This document shows, piece after piece, positions 1 through 7,065 of a DNA stretch of 7,255 nt (position 1 is the first letter of the stretch; each line of letters begins with the position of its first letter). Source of the DNA: CAZNPU01 sp964575335 (GTDB lineage: Bacteria > Planctomycetota > Phycisphaerae > Phycisphaerales > SM1A02); assembly GCA_964575335.1 (NCBI GenBank), contig CAZNPU010000052.1:1-7255 (forward strand), in the 5' to 3' direction. A model generated the notes under the pieces. That model worked only from the letters and a program-made list of their open reading frames with translations, was not told where the DNA came from and did no database searches. The translations under genes and the position numbers were made by a program.

Positions 1-8
1 GCCGCCGC

Positions 9-1781
9 TTGGCATCACGTTCGATCTGCCACGACGTCCGCCATAATTCGGATGCTCTCATCCAAGATTTGCGGTCCCGTCTCCATCGACATCGCCTGCA
101 TCCTCATGCTGGGCGGTTACTACCACGCCACACTGTGAGGCGGCATGTCAATGAAAGTGAGGCGGAGCGATCTTTTCGCCCTCTGACAGGTTCTCTCCGT
201 GCTCATCGCTGCGTGAGAACGACACTGCCTGAAATAGTCGAGTCAGACGTGAAGCTGGTCTTTGCGAAACTCGCAGCAACGTCTCCCAAATTCATTCTGT
301 CTCCCGCCTCAACCGGCATATGCGACATACATGCTGCGGAATATGAATCCGCCCCCTGCCCCGGAAGTGTCCACTGGTGTTCGATACTTCGTCACTCTGT
401 CACAGGACAAGACGCTGCTGGTTCGCTGCCCCCAACATTCCACATGATGCTGAGCAGTGCAACCCTCTTGTCCGCCAATGCAGGTTTCAATAAACTCCAG
501 CAGGATTCTCTGTATCATGGATACACCTGTGCTTCGCTTACTGCAAGTGCGACCATAGATACGCATGAGATTCTTCGCCTTCTTTGCCTTGATTCCGAAT
601 CGGCATTCACTATTGTCACAGTCACGCTCAAGTCCACTGGTCGTGGAGGGAGTAAGCAAGCCGCTGAAATGCGATCCACCATTTACGATCCTGCATGGAA
701 CAGGAACATACGTATGGAAACACTCCAACTTCACAGGGAGCGCAGGTCCGACCCGCCCAGCTCGCGCCGGGTTCAACACGCAGGTCCGCTCGATTGCTTC
801 AAGGCCAAAGAGTCGTTGCGGGCAAGAACGATCGTTGTCGCGCATCCTAGCCCCCAGATTGTGCGCTTTGCCTTAGACTCAACTGCTCTGCCTCTCATTA
901 CGGAAACACTTCCCGTCGCAGAAGCGGCACGGCGAGCACTTATCCGTCTGCTGACAGATGTGCGCGGTCGTCAGCAGTACGCGACATCATGGGATCGCCA
1001 GAAGCACAAGGCAGGCATCCAGCCAGTGTTGCTGCATGGCGTCTTAACTGGCAAAGATGAGCACAGCAACCCCCTTGTGGGCCATACCCATGCTTACTTC
1101 CTTCCCACCGACGAGGACAACGACGGTCGAATCGATCATCTGACCACCATCGCTCGCGCCGGCTTCAGCGTCGACGAGATGCGTGCAATCGCTCGCCTTC
1201 GCAGTATCAAGCTCCGCAACTGCGGCAATGCTTCGCACCCTCTTCGCGTCTTGATGCGTGGATTCGGCTGTCTGGATGAATACCGGCCACCGTTGCTGCA
1301 ATCCTCCTGTAAGTGGGTCTCTGTTACACCTTACATCGCAACACGCCATCCCAAGACGCGCGGCTGCCAGCGAATCGATCGGCATTCGCCATATGATTGC
1401 GCCAATTTCCTCATCGCTGACCTGCGAATGCAGCTCCGCCATCTGCTCAACAATATCATTGATGAACAAGCTATCAACAACATCATCATAACACCCTTAT
1501 GGGACACACACGGCGTATTTCATTGTCCCAGCGGTGGCGATCGATATCTTCAACCAATCCACTTCAAACGACGTCGTGCAAAATGCAGCGACGATGGCAA
1601 TCGGCGTCTGACAGGCGCATTCACACTGGAATTCAATAAGCCTATCAATCCGTGTGGCCCGATTGCAGCAGGTTGGTCAAGTCATTTCGGAATGGGGCTG
1701 TTCGTTCCAGAAAGTGCGAGTGTCGGCCAGAATCGCAACTTGAGTGTTCTCGCTCATCACCCTCACAATGATCAGAGGTAA
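9..1781 (+). CDS. csb2: Csb2-like (GSU0054 family) CRISPR protein, Cas5-Cas6 fusion; C-terminal part intact, N-terminal part frameshifted
   Basis: Csb2 proteins of type I-G systems are fusions of a Cas5-like N-terminal part and a Cas6-like C-terminal part; the latter is expected to process crRNA. Residue numbers here run from the TTG at 9. From about residue 187 the frame reads as Csb2. It has ETLQLHRER, then RRSDPPSSRRVQ (235-253 region), DCFKAK, RFALDS and TLPVAEAARRAL. GHTHAYFLPTDEDNDGRIDHLT starts at 358 (GHxHA with an acidic DEDxDGRIDH run), followed by the WVSVTPYIATRHPK box. A Gly-rich GPIAAGWSSHFGMGLF at 550-565 is typical of the RAMP/Cas6 C-terminus. Upstream of about 567 the frame is a mosaic (separate entry), so residues 1-43 and other stretches are probably not real protein. 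The frame is open to the window's left edge, so the start cannot be fixed. An internal start giving only the C-terminal part is possible. The stop lies 3 bases before cas10, so the gene sits at the head of the csm operon. Family assignment is firm; whether full-length protein is made is doubtful. Confidence 0.8.
   Translation: MASRSICHDVRHNSDALIQDLRSRLHRHRLHPHAGRLLPRHTVRRHVNESEAERSFRPLTGSLRAHRCVRTTLPEIVESDVKLVFAKLAATSPKFILSPASTGICDIHAAEYESAPCPGSVHWCSILRHSVTGQDAAGSLPPTFHMMLSSATLLSANAGFNKLQQDSLYHGYTCASLTASATIDTHEILRLLCLDSESAFTIVTVTLKSTGRGGSKQAAEMRSTIYDPAWNRNIRMETLQLHRERRSDPPSSRRVQHAGPLDCFKAKESLRARTIVVAHPSPQIVRFALDSTALPLITETLPVAEAARRALIRLLTDVRGRQQYATSWDRQKHKAGIQPVLLHGVLTGKDEHSNPLVGHTHAYFLPTDEDNDGRIDHLTTIARAGFSVDEMRAIARLRSIKLRNCGNASHPLRVLMRGFGCLDEYRPPLLQSSCKWVSVTPYIATRHPKTRGCQRIDRHSPYDCANFLIADLRMQLRHLLNNIIDEQAINNIIITPLWDTHGVFHCPSGGDRYLQPIHFKRRRAKCSDDGNRRLTGAFTLEFNKPINPCGPIAAGWSSHFGMGLFVPESASVGQNRNLSVLAHHPHNDQR
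52..566 (+). pseudogene. csb2: Decayed or mis-sequenced Cas5-like N-terminal part of csb2, split across three frames
   Basis: Pieces that resemble conserved Csb2 N-terminal motifs occur in order but in different frames. GGYYHATL (frame 1, about 112-135) is followed by RRHVNESEAE (frame 3, 138-167). Next is QVLSVLIAA (frame 1, 187-213), then TLPEIVESDVKLVFAKLAA and LSPASTG (frame 3, about 222-317). HMRHT leading to KCPLVFDT is in frame 2 (317-388), with an in-frame TGA at 344. FVTLSQDKTLLV is in frame 1 (388-423), DAEQC in frame 2 (446-460), and TLLSANAGF in frame 3 from about 462. From memory, the family reads roughly GRYHATPWGRHVNE, EWPPSPWRLLRALVA, STGHTRHYMP, KTTLVFDAF. Most joins can be repaired by adding or removing one base. 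A possible original start is ATG at 52 or ATG at 106 in frame 1. Either the gene is really decaying, or the sequence is poor here; the clean 6.6 kb that follows makes a local cause likely. Confidence 0.65.
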
Positions 1782-1784
1782 TCT

Positions 1785-3389
1785 ATGCTCATCCTCGCAA
1801 GCATCTCAGGAATTCAGGATTACCTGTTTCAGGTTCGTGAGACCGGTGGCAAGCAGGCTCGCGCGCTTCGCTTTCGGTCGCTGTATATCCAGCTTATTTC
1901 TGAATCTATCGGTATTCGGCTGCTCAGTGCAGCAAATCTGAAGAGCGAAAACATCATTTTCTCTGCAGCTGGAAATATCGCTATTGATGCTGCAGGAGTA
2001 ACGGACGATGATCTTGATCGCCTGCATAACGAATTGCGCGCAATTGAACAATGGCTGCGTGATAAAACACATGGTCGACTGCGAATCAATGTTGCGATGC
2101 ACCACGACCCGCATCAGTCATTGGTTCAGAAGTATTACGCCGCACAACGGAAATTACAGACGATAAAGATGCGCAACTGGATGCCTATCGCCTCAGCAGC
2201 CAACAAATGGCAGCCGCACGAGCTCCTTGCCGCTAGTCCACCTGATTGGGACCTTGAGGCCGACCGCGATGCCCGTTTCGGCCAGGATGTGGTCCAGCCC
2301 AACAATGACTACATTGTATTTAACAGGCACATCCCCGATTCTGATCCTGAGCAGGGAAGAGACATTGTTGGTTTACAGGCGAAGTTCACTTCAAAGCGAA
2401 CCGTCGATGGCAATGCGCTTCATGTACGAGATTTGTCCCGCCTTGCACGCCACATCCCCAGAGAGAATACCACTGCAAACGGTCGGATCATGGAATTTGT
2501 TGATCTGGCGAAGAAATCGTGCGGGACGCCGATGCTTGGCGTACTCAAAGCGGATGCCGATTCTCTTGGCATAGCCATTTCACGTCAGCTCGAAAATGCC
2601 GTTGATCTGGAGCCGCTCCGTGCCATGAGCCGTCGTCTGGAAGAGTTCTTTGCCTCCGATCTCGATCAGCAGATACAACAAGATCCACGATGGTCGAAAC
2701 TCTACACCGTTTTCTCCGGCGGCGACGACCTGCTGCTGGTCGGTCCGTGGAATATCGTGCTTGACTTTGCAGGTCATCTGCAACAACAGTTCAGCCAGGC
2801 ATTCAAGGATTACAAACTTACAATCAGCGCCGGCGTCGCAATTGTCAAGCCGAAATTCCCCATCCGCCTTGCGGCTCAGCATGCCGAACAGCTGCTTGAA
2901 CAAGCCAAATCTGGTACAAAGAGCCAGTGTGCTGCGCTCGGTGATGTGTGGAAGTGGGAGCATCATCAAACGATAATCCAGGCCGGTAAGCAACTCGCCA
3001 AGTGGGTTCAGCTCCACAAGTGGGTTCAGCTCCAAATAATTCAGCGCGGCTGGCTTCACACATTGCTTGAATTAGCCTTGCTGCGGCGCGATCAAGCAAA
3101 TTCCAACGCAGCAGCCGGGCGCAGTCGTCGCAATCCACCAGAAATGGCAACAGCCTATCTTGCCTATCACATCGCGCGCAAATGGCCAAAGCGAAACAAC
3201 TCTCCCAGAAACGAAATTCAACGTGCCGGCGATGCTGCTCGCCAATGGATTGATGCTGTTTTAGATAATTTTGATCAGCAGGCAACGACTTCACATATTG
3301 AAACCAACCAACTGCCCGCCATCATCCGTTACGCGATGTTGGCGACGCGCCTCACAGAGGCTCAGGAGATAAACAATGAGTGCGCATAA
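1785..3389 (+). CDS. cas10: Compact Cas10/Csm1, cyclic oligoadenylate synthase without HD domain
   Basis: Cas10 is the large subunit of type III effectors; its palm domain makes cyclic oligoadenylate from ATP when target RNA is bound. The 534-residue protein begins directly in the first palm region (ISGIQDYLF then GGKQARALRFRSLY, residues 7-34). The second palm has KADAD at 255-259 and FSGGDDLLLVG with GGDD at 312-315, both metal-binding acidic sites of the cyclase. A helical C-terminal part (about 425-534) fits the D4 domain. The usual N-terminal HD nuclease is absent. So is the Cys-x2-Cys zinc ribbon between the palms: the region around 135-180 has no cysteine, and only one is seen (SCGTP) before the palm. 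This explains the short length against the usual ~750-850. The start is ATG 1785, six bases after AGAGG at 1774-1778. The 3' end overlaps csm2 by 14 bases. Residues 406-417 carry a tandem duplication. Active cyclase and no DNase is the inferred role. Confidence 0.95.
   Translation: MLILASISGIQDYLFQVRETGGKQARALRFRSLYIQLISESIGIRLLSAANLKSENIIFSAAGNIAIDAAGVTDDDLDRLHNELRAIEQWLRDKTHGRLRINVAMHHDPHQSLVQKYYAAQRKLQTIKMRNWMPIASAANKWQPHELLAASPPDWDLEADRDARFGQDVVQPNNDYIVFNRHIPDSDPEQGRDIVGLQAKFTSKRTVDGNALHVRDLSRLARHIPRENTTANGRIMEFVDLAKKSCGTPMLGVLKADADSLGIAISRQLENAVDLEPLRAMSRRLEEFFASDLDQQIQQDPRWSKLYTVFSGGDDLLLVGPWNIVLDFAGHLQQQFSQAFKDYKLTISAGVAIVKPKFPIRLAAQHAEQLLEQAKSGTKSQCAALGDVWKWEHHQTIIQAGKQLAKWVQLHKWVQLQIIQRGWLHTLLELALLRRDQANSNAAAGRSRRNPPEMATAYLAYHIARKWPKRNNSPRNEIQRAGDAARQWIDAVLDNFDQQATTSHIETNQLPAIIRYAMLATRLTEAQEINNECA
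3000..3035 (+). repeat. In-frame 18-bp tandem duplication inside cas10
   Basis: Two adjacent 18-base units, aagtgggttcagctccac (3000-3017) and aagtgggttcagctccaa (3018-3035), differ only at the last base. They encode KWVQLH followed by KWVQLQ at Cas10 residues 406-417. The duplication keeps the frame and lies after the second palm domain, just before the C-terminal helical domain. The near identity of the units suggests a recent event. Confidence 0.95.
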
Positions 3390-3915
3390 CAAACGAAACG
3401 TTGGTGGCGGTGTCAAACGCCCCGATGGCAGGACGTACACTCCCGGTGGAGGAAATGGCGGCCGCTACCATGGCGGCTCGAATCGTTCAAGCGAACGAGT
3501 CGAGGGTTACTGGCCCAACTACCTCAAGGGAGGCTACTTCGATGAACAGGGCTGCCTGAAAATCGAATATGTGGCCCGTGACAAAGTCGACCCGCTTGTT
3601 CGAGCGATGGCTAAGAGTCAACCGAAATTGACAACCCACCAGGCTCGCCGATTCTTTTCACACTGCCGCCGCATTGAGCGCAAACTGCGGCCCGATCCAA
3701 GCGCATGGGCACGTGTTCGTCCTGATGTTCTTTTTCTCGACGAAGCCGCCGCGGATGCTGTAGGAAAGAGGGAGAAGAAAATTCCGGATCTGTTTCACGA
3801 TTTCATTCGGCAAAATGTTGCAGCAATCAAGACGCCCGCCGATTTCCTCGACGGGTTCCTGCGTCACTTTGAAGCGCTGATTGCCTTTGGTTCTCTTCAC
3901 TTAAAAGAACGTTGA
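3376..3915 (+). CDS. csm2: Csm2, small subunit of the type III-A complex, with Gly-rich N-terminal tail
   Basis: Csm2 is the all-helical small subunit that lines the crRNA-target duplex on the Csm filament. The 179-residue product has two parts. Residues 1-50 are low-complexity and basic, rich in Gly, Asn, Arg and Ser (for example PGGGNGGRYHGGSNRSS), and look disordered. From about residue 60 the Csm2-like helices follow: KSQPKLTTHQARRFFSHCRRIE (the family's LTTxQIRxF pattern), a middle stretch LFLDEAAADAVGKREKK, then IPDLFHDFIRQN and FLDGFLRHFEALIAF (family FxxFFEAIVAY-like end). The start at ATG 3376 follows AGGAG (3364-3368) by 7 bases and overlaps the end of cas10 by 14 bases, which implies coupled translation. 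It is longer than typical Csm2 (about 120-150 residues) because of the tail. The position between cas10 and csm3 supports the assignment, since Csm2 is divergent in sequence. Confidence 0.88.
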   Translation: MSAHNKRNVGGGVKRPDGRTYTPGGGNGGRYHGGSNRSSERVEGYWPNYLKGGYFDEQGCLKIEYVARDKVDPLVRAMAKSQPKLTTHQARRFFSHCRRIERKLRPDPSAWARVRPDVLFLDEAAADAVGKREKKIPDLFHDFIRQNVAAIKTPADFLDGFLRHFEALIAFGSLHLKER

Positions 3916-3923
3916 GTCCAGCC

Positions 3924-4640
3924 ATGCAGAAACTGCACCACTATCGTATTTCAGGCACAATCACTCTCCAGTCCGGCACCCGTATTGGAGGCTCAGATGA
4001 TCTGCTTCAGATTGGAGGCGTTGATCTGACGTGTATTAAGGATCCCCGCACCAACAAGCCGTACCTGCCCGGCTCATCGCTCAAAGGCAAAATGCGATCG
4101 GCCCTCGAGAAGCGATTCGGAAAACTCAAGAATGATAAGCCCTGCGGCTGCGGCGAAGACGACTGCCCAATCTGTCGAATCTTCGGCCCCCATATGAACC
4201 AGAATCATCGACTCGGCCCCACACGCATCAAAATTCGAGACGCGATGCTTATCGAGGATTCAGAGTACGAACTCGAATACAAAACTGAAGCCATCATCAA
4301 CCGCGGTCGAGGATCGGCCGAGCATCCGCGACCCGTTGAGCGCGTTCATGGCGGCAAGTTCAAACTGCAGATCGATTTTGAGGTGTACGATATCGACAAC
4401 AATTTCGCACCCAAGGATGGCAAAGGAAATCCCATCAGGGATCCCGATGGCAATACCCCCAAAGGAAAACATGCCATCCTCGAAATCATCAACCTCGGGC
4501 TTGACGAACTCGAAAACAACGGCATCGGTGCAGGCACCGGCAAGGGCTACGGGCAGATCACAATCGAAACTGAGGATGCCGTTGAAATCAAGCCCTCTCG
4601 CCGCCTTCGCTTCAAGGACGACATCCCATCGAAAGGTTGA
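3924..4640 (+). CDS. csm3: Csm3, Cas7-family backbone subunit and target-RNA nuclease
   Basis: Csm3 forms the crRNA-binding filament of the Csm complex and cuts target RNA at 6-base intervals. From ATG 3924 the product has 238 residues. It opens with HYRISGTITLQSGTRIGGSD, the usual Csm3 RAMP start, then GGVDLTCIKDP with Asp34 in the place of the catalytic Asp (Asp33 in characterised Csm3). LPGSSLKGKMRSALE follows. The cysteine cluster CGCGEDDCPICRIFG (about 74-88) matches the family's zinc-binding CPxCRLFG element. The C-terminal LENNGIGAGTGKGYGQI is the Gly-rich RAMP loop. An upstream TTG at 3912 would overlap csm2's stop and add four residues. I prefer ATG 3924 because the family's N-terminus fits it, though no strong ribosome site is seen, so coupling to csm2 (8-base gap) is likely. 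Residues needed for slicing appear intact. Confidence 0.96.
   Translation: MQKLHHYRISGTITLQSGTRIGGSDDLLQIGGVDLTCIKDPRTNKPYLPGSSLKGKMRSALEKRFGKLKNDKPCGCGEDDCPICRIFGPHMNQNHRLGPTRIKIRDAMLIEDSEYELEYKTEAIINRGRGSAEHPRPVERVHGGKFKLQIDFEVYDIDNNFAPKDGKGNPIRDPDGNTPKGKHAILEIINLGLDELENNGIGAGTGKGYGQITIETEDAVEIKPSRRLRFKDDIPSKG
4631..4636 (+). promoter_or_regulatory. Ribosome binding site deciding the csm4 start
   Basis: GAAAGG ends six bases before GTG 4643 but directly abuts the alternative TTG at 4637. Normal spacing therefore favours GTG 4643 as the csm4 start. The site lies inside the last codons of csm3, as expected for coupled translation. Confidence 0.55.
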
Positions 4641-4642
4641 TT

Positions 4643-5638
4643 GTGATCCTGTATCGCCTCAAACTTCGCCCGCGCTCGCCTTGGCGCACTCCTTGGCAGG
4701 CTGACACGCTCACCGGCATGCTCCTGGCTACGTGCGCCCGCACCCACGGCTCGAACGTTCTGCGCGATCGCCTCATCGAACCCATGCTCGATGGCTCGCC
4801 GCCGTTCATCCTTTCCGATGCCTGCCCCGGCAACCTCATGCCCGTGCCGCTGTGGCTGCGTCTTGCCGAGTGGCCTGAGGATGTGGACCGCAAACAACTC
4901 AAGCGCGTCCGTTGGTTGTCTGCCGACGCATTCAAGGATGCTCGTGCCGGCACGCGCCCGTCATTTGACCAGTTTGCTGCTGATGAGCAATTCTTCCTCG
5001 ATCACGTCCATCAGCACAACACACTGAGCCGCCTCAGCGACACCACCGGCGAAGCTGAATCCGGCTTCGCCCCCTTCACACGACCTGAGACGCTTCTTCT
5101 GTGTACCGATCCTTCTGAAGATCAGCACGCAGGTTTCCTCAGCGTTTACTTTCGGATCCTTGATCCCACCGGCGACGCGGGCAACTTGCTGCTTGATCTC
5201 ATGCATGAACTCGCCCTCACCGGCTTCGGCGCCGACACCGCCACCGGTCGCGGCCAATTCGACATCATCGACGACCCGCAACCCGTCCCCGAATTCGATG
5301 CGCCGCTCGAAAATGCCAATGCTGTCATCTGCCTGTCAACGTTTCAGCCCGGAACCAATGACCCTACAGACGGCCTGTGGGAGGCTTTCCCGAAGTTCGG
5401 CAAGCTCGGTCCCGATCTGAACGTAGCCGATGTCCGCAAGAACCCGCTCATCATGTTCCGACCCGGCGCCTGCTTCCGAACAGATGCTGCGCCACCATTC
5501 CTCGGCCGGGCCGTTCCCATACAGGAACTGCTCCCGGAGCAAACTGCCAATGAACTTCAGCAGCGCGACATGAACATCATCCATCCGGCCTTTGGATTGT
5601 GCATCCCCGCAAATATCACACACGACTTTGCCATATGA
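4643..5638 (+). CDS. csm4: Csm4, Cas5-like subunit capping the crRNA 5' end
   Basis: Csm4 holds the crRNA 5' handle and contacts Cas10 at the base of the Csm complex. From GTG 4643 the protein has 331 residues. The N-terminus YRLKLRPRSPWRTPWQADTLTGML matches the RAMP start with the Csm4 DTLxG box. GSPPFILSDACPGNLMPVPLW follows, which is the family's PFxLSDAFPxGxLPxP signature. LALTGFGADTATGRGQFDI (Gly-rich loop, starting near residue 190) and the C-terminal FRPGACFRTDAAPPFLGRAVP are also family features. The stop at 5636-5638 overlaps the next gene's ATG in an ATGA junction, and the gene begins 2 bases after csm3 ends. Length is normal for Csm4. An alternative start is TTG 4637, adding two residues. 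No lost residues or frame breaks are seen. Confidence 0.94.
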   Translation: MILYRLKLRPRSPWRTPWQADTLTGMLLATCARTHGSNVLRDRLIEPMLDGSPPFILSDACPGNLMPVPLWLRLAEWPEDVDRKQLKRVRWLSADAFKDARAGTRPSFDQFAADEQFFLDHVHQHNTLSRLSDTTGEAESGFAPFTRPETLLLCTDPSEDQHAGFLSVYFRILDPTGDAGNLLLDLMHELALTGFGADTATGRGQFDIIDDPQPVPEFDAPLENANAVICLSTFQPGTNDPTDGLWEAFPKFGKLGPDLNVADVRKNPLIMFRPGACFRTDAAPPFLGRAVPIQELLPEQTANELQQRDMNIIHPAFGLCIPANITHDFAI

Positions 5639-6891
5639 CCACACACACGCTTCTTCTCTGCACTGTCGGCGGCACTCCCGAACCGGTTGCGCGATCACTC
5701 ACGCACTGGCGGCCAGCCCGCGTCATATTTCTCCCCACCGCTCAAACCCGATCGACCGTTGACAGCGCGCTTCGCGCCTTTGCCGAAAATCATGGCACGG
5801 CGCTTTCGCCCGGTCAGTATGAGATCAAGCTCGTCGATGATGCCGAGGACTTCACCGCGTGCGTCCAGTCCTTCAAATCGCTCCATTGCGACGTCGTCAA
5901 GTGGGCCAGCCGGTCAGGCGGAAACTACCGGGTCGTTATCGATTTCACCGCCGGTACCAAATGCATGTCCGCAGCTTTGGCGCTTGTCGCCCGCCGCTGG
6001 CCTTGCACATTCTCCTATATCGGCGGAACGCGCCGCACCAAAGGCGGCGTCGGCATCGTTGAATCCGGCTCAGAGCAAGTAATCCATTCCGAGAATCCCT
6101 GGAATGCGCTCGGCTACCAGGCCATCGAAGACGCCGTCACCCTCTTCAATCACGGCAGGTACTCCGCAGCCGCCGATATGCTGGAGCAGACCGCGATTCG
6201 TACCAACGATGGCGCACTCAAGCGCACCTTGTTCACACTGAAGCAGCTTATCAACGCCTACACCGCATGGGATTGCTTTGATCATCAATCAGCCCAGACA
6301 AAATTTGACAGGGTAATCAAAAATCAGAATGACCTGATCGTAACCTTTGCCGACAACAATTCGCTTCTCTGCCAGATACGGCAGCACCGCGACCATGTGG
6401 CTCGACTCGCGAAGCAACACGCACACGAGCCGACGGATGATTGGGTCAAGGACCTTGTCCAAAATGCCCGCCGCCGCGCTGCGGAGGGTCGCTACGACGA
6501 TGCCGTCGCCCGCCTGTATCGCGCCGCCGAGGCTCTGGCCCAGGTGCAGCTTCGCAGCCAATACAACATTCCAGACACCAGCAAAGTTCCTCTTGAGAAA
6601 GTGCCTGAGCCACTCAAAACGCGCTGGGCCTGCAAGGCAAACGGCAATGGCGAACTCAAGATCGGATTACAGGATGCATATGAACTGCTCAACGCACTGG
6701 GTGATCTGCTTGGCAAAAAATTTGACGAATCAGACCTGAAGTCGCCCTTGGGCGCACGCAACCAGTCAATCCTTGCGCACGGTTTTCAGCCGGTGAAGGA
6801 GAGGGTATATCACGCACTGCACAACAACTTATGTTCTATGGCTGAGCTGGAACCTCAGTCGACCGATTGGCGACTGCCTGATCCGGGCTGA
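5635..6891 (+). CDS. csm6: CARF-HEPN ribonuclease, Cas02710 family (Csm6-like)
   Basis: Csm6-type proteins bind cyclic oligoadenylate made by Cas10 through a CARF domain and then cut RNA with a HEPN domain. This 418-residue protein has the CARF start TLLLCTVGGTPEPV (5-18) and a second CARF box, VIDFTAGTKCMSAALAL (about 101-117). It then has FSYIGGTRRTKGGVGIV, leading into the NPWNALGYQAIEDAVTLFN stretch seen in the Cas_Cas02710 (TIGR02710) family. A helical middle region follows. At the C-terminus RNQSILAHGF carries the HEPN R-x6-H motif, Arg375 and His382, so the nuclease site looks intact. The start ATG 5635 overlaps the csm4 stop as ATGA; a GTG at 5599 would add 12 residues but would run deep into csm4. 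Being last in an operon with a GGDD-bearing Cas10 supports the signalling role. The ring size of the activator cannot be told from sequence alone. Confidence 0.92.
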   Translation: MTTHTLLLCTVGGTPEPVARSLTHWRPARVIFLPTAQTRSTVDSALRAFAENHGTALSPGQYEIKLVDDAEDFTACVQSFKSLHCDVVKWASRSGGNYRVVIDFTAGTKCMSAALALVARRWPCTFSYIGGTRRTKGGVGIVESGSEQVIHSENPWNALGYQAIEDAVTLFNHGRYSAAADMLEQTAIRTNDGALKRTLFTLKQLINAYTAWDCFDHQSAQTKFDRVIKNQNDLIVTFADNNSLLCQIRQHRDHVARLAKQHAHEPTDDWVKDLVQNARRRAAEGRYDDAVARLYRAAEALAQVQLRSQYNIPDTSKVPLEKVPEPLKTRWACKANGNGELKIGLQDAYELLNALGDLLGKKFDESDLKSPLGARNQSILAHGFQPVKERVYHALHNNLCSMAELEPQSTDWRLPDPG

Positions 6892-6897
6892 ACAGCG

Positions 6898-6925
6898 CCT
6901 GTGACGACATTGTTCCACTCACAGG
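6898..6925 (+). terminator. Small inverted repeat 6 bases after csm6, possible terminator hairpin
   Basis: CCTGTGA (6898-6904) pairs perfectly with TCACAGG (6919-6925) around a 14-base loop, directly after the last operon gene. There is no T-run after it, so it does not qualify as a standard intrinsic terminator. A stability or factor-dependent termination role is only a possibility given its place. Confidence 0.2.
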
Positions 6926-7065
6926 ATCATGTACGATCAGCAACTGTCAGCCAATACCTCAAGGCTGATACTCAGGCCATGCTCATTGACAAGTTCATAC
7001 CGCAAATGCGAGTGCGAGTGCAAAGGTGGTCACAGGGGATGCCGGGCATGCTCGCAACGCCGTTT

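Noticed and set aside
100..237. TGA read as Trp (recoding): frame 1 has three TGA codons at Trp-like places in csb2
   Set aside because: The other genes use TGG for Trp and end with TGA, the HVNE motif lies in a different frame, and frame 1 soon meets TAG at 235.
88..566. Programmed ribosomal frameshifting in csb2
   Set aside because: There are at least five frame changes in 480 bases with no slippery heptamers or repeated pattern; decay or sequence error is simpler.
2580..3059. Long minus-strand open frame opposite cas10
   Set aside because: It is the antisense of strongly conserved Cas10 palm sequence, with no ribosome site or recognisable product. The minus-strand frames at 309-845, 1044-1469 and 4547-4897 are dismissed for the same reason.
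6947..6968. TCAGCC/GGCTGA inverted repeat with 10-base loop
   Set aside because: The stem is short with no T-run and no clear role; chance is likely.
6986..6991. TTGACA, a perfect -35 hexamer
   Set aside because: No acceptable -10 element lies 16-19 bases downstream.
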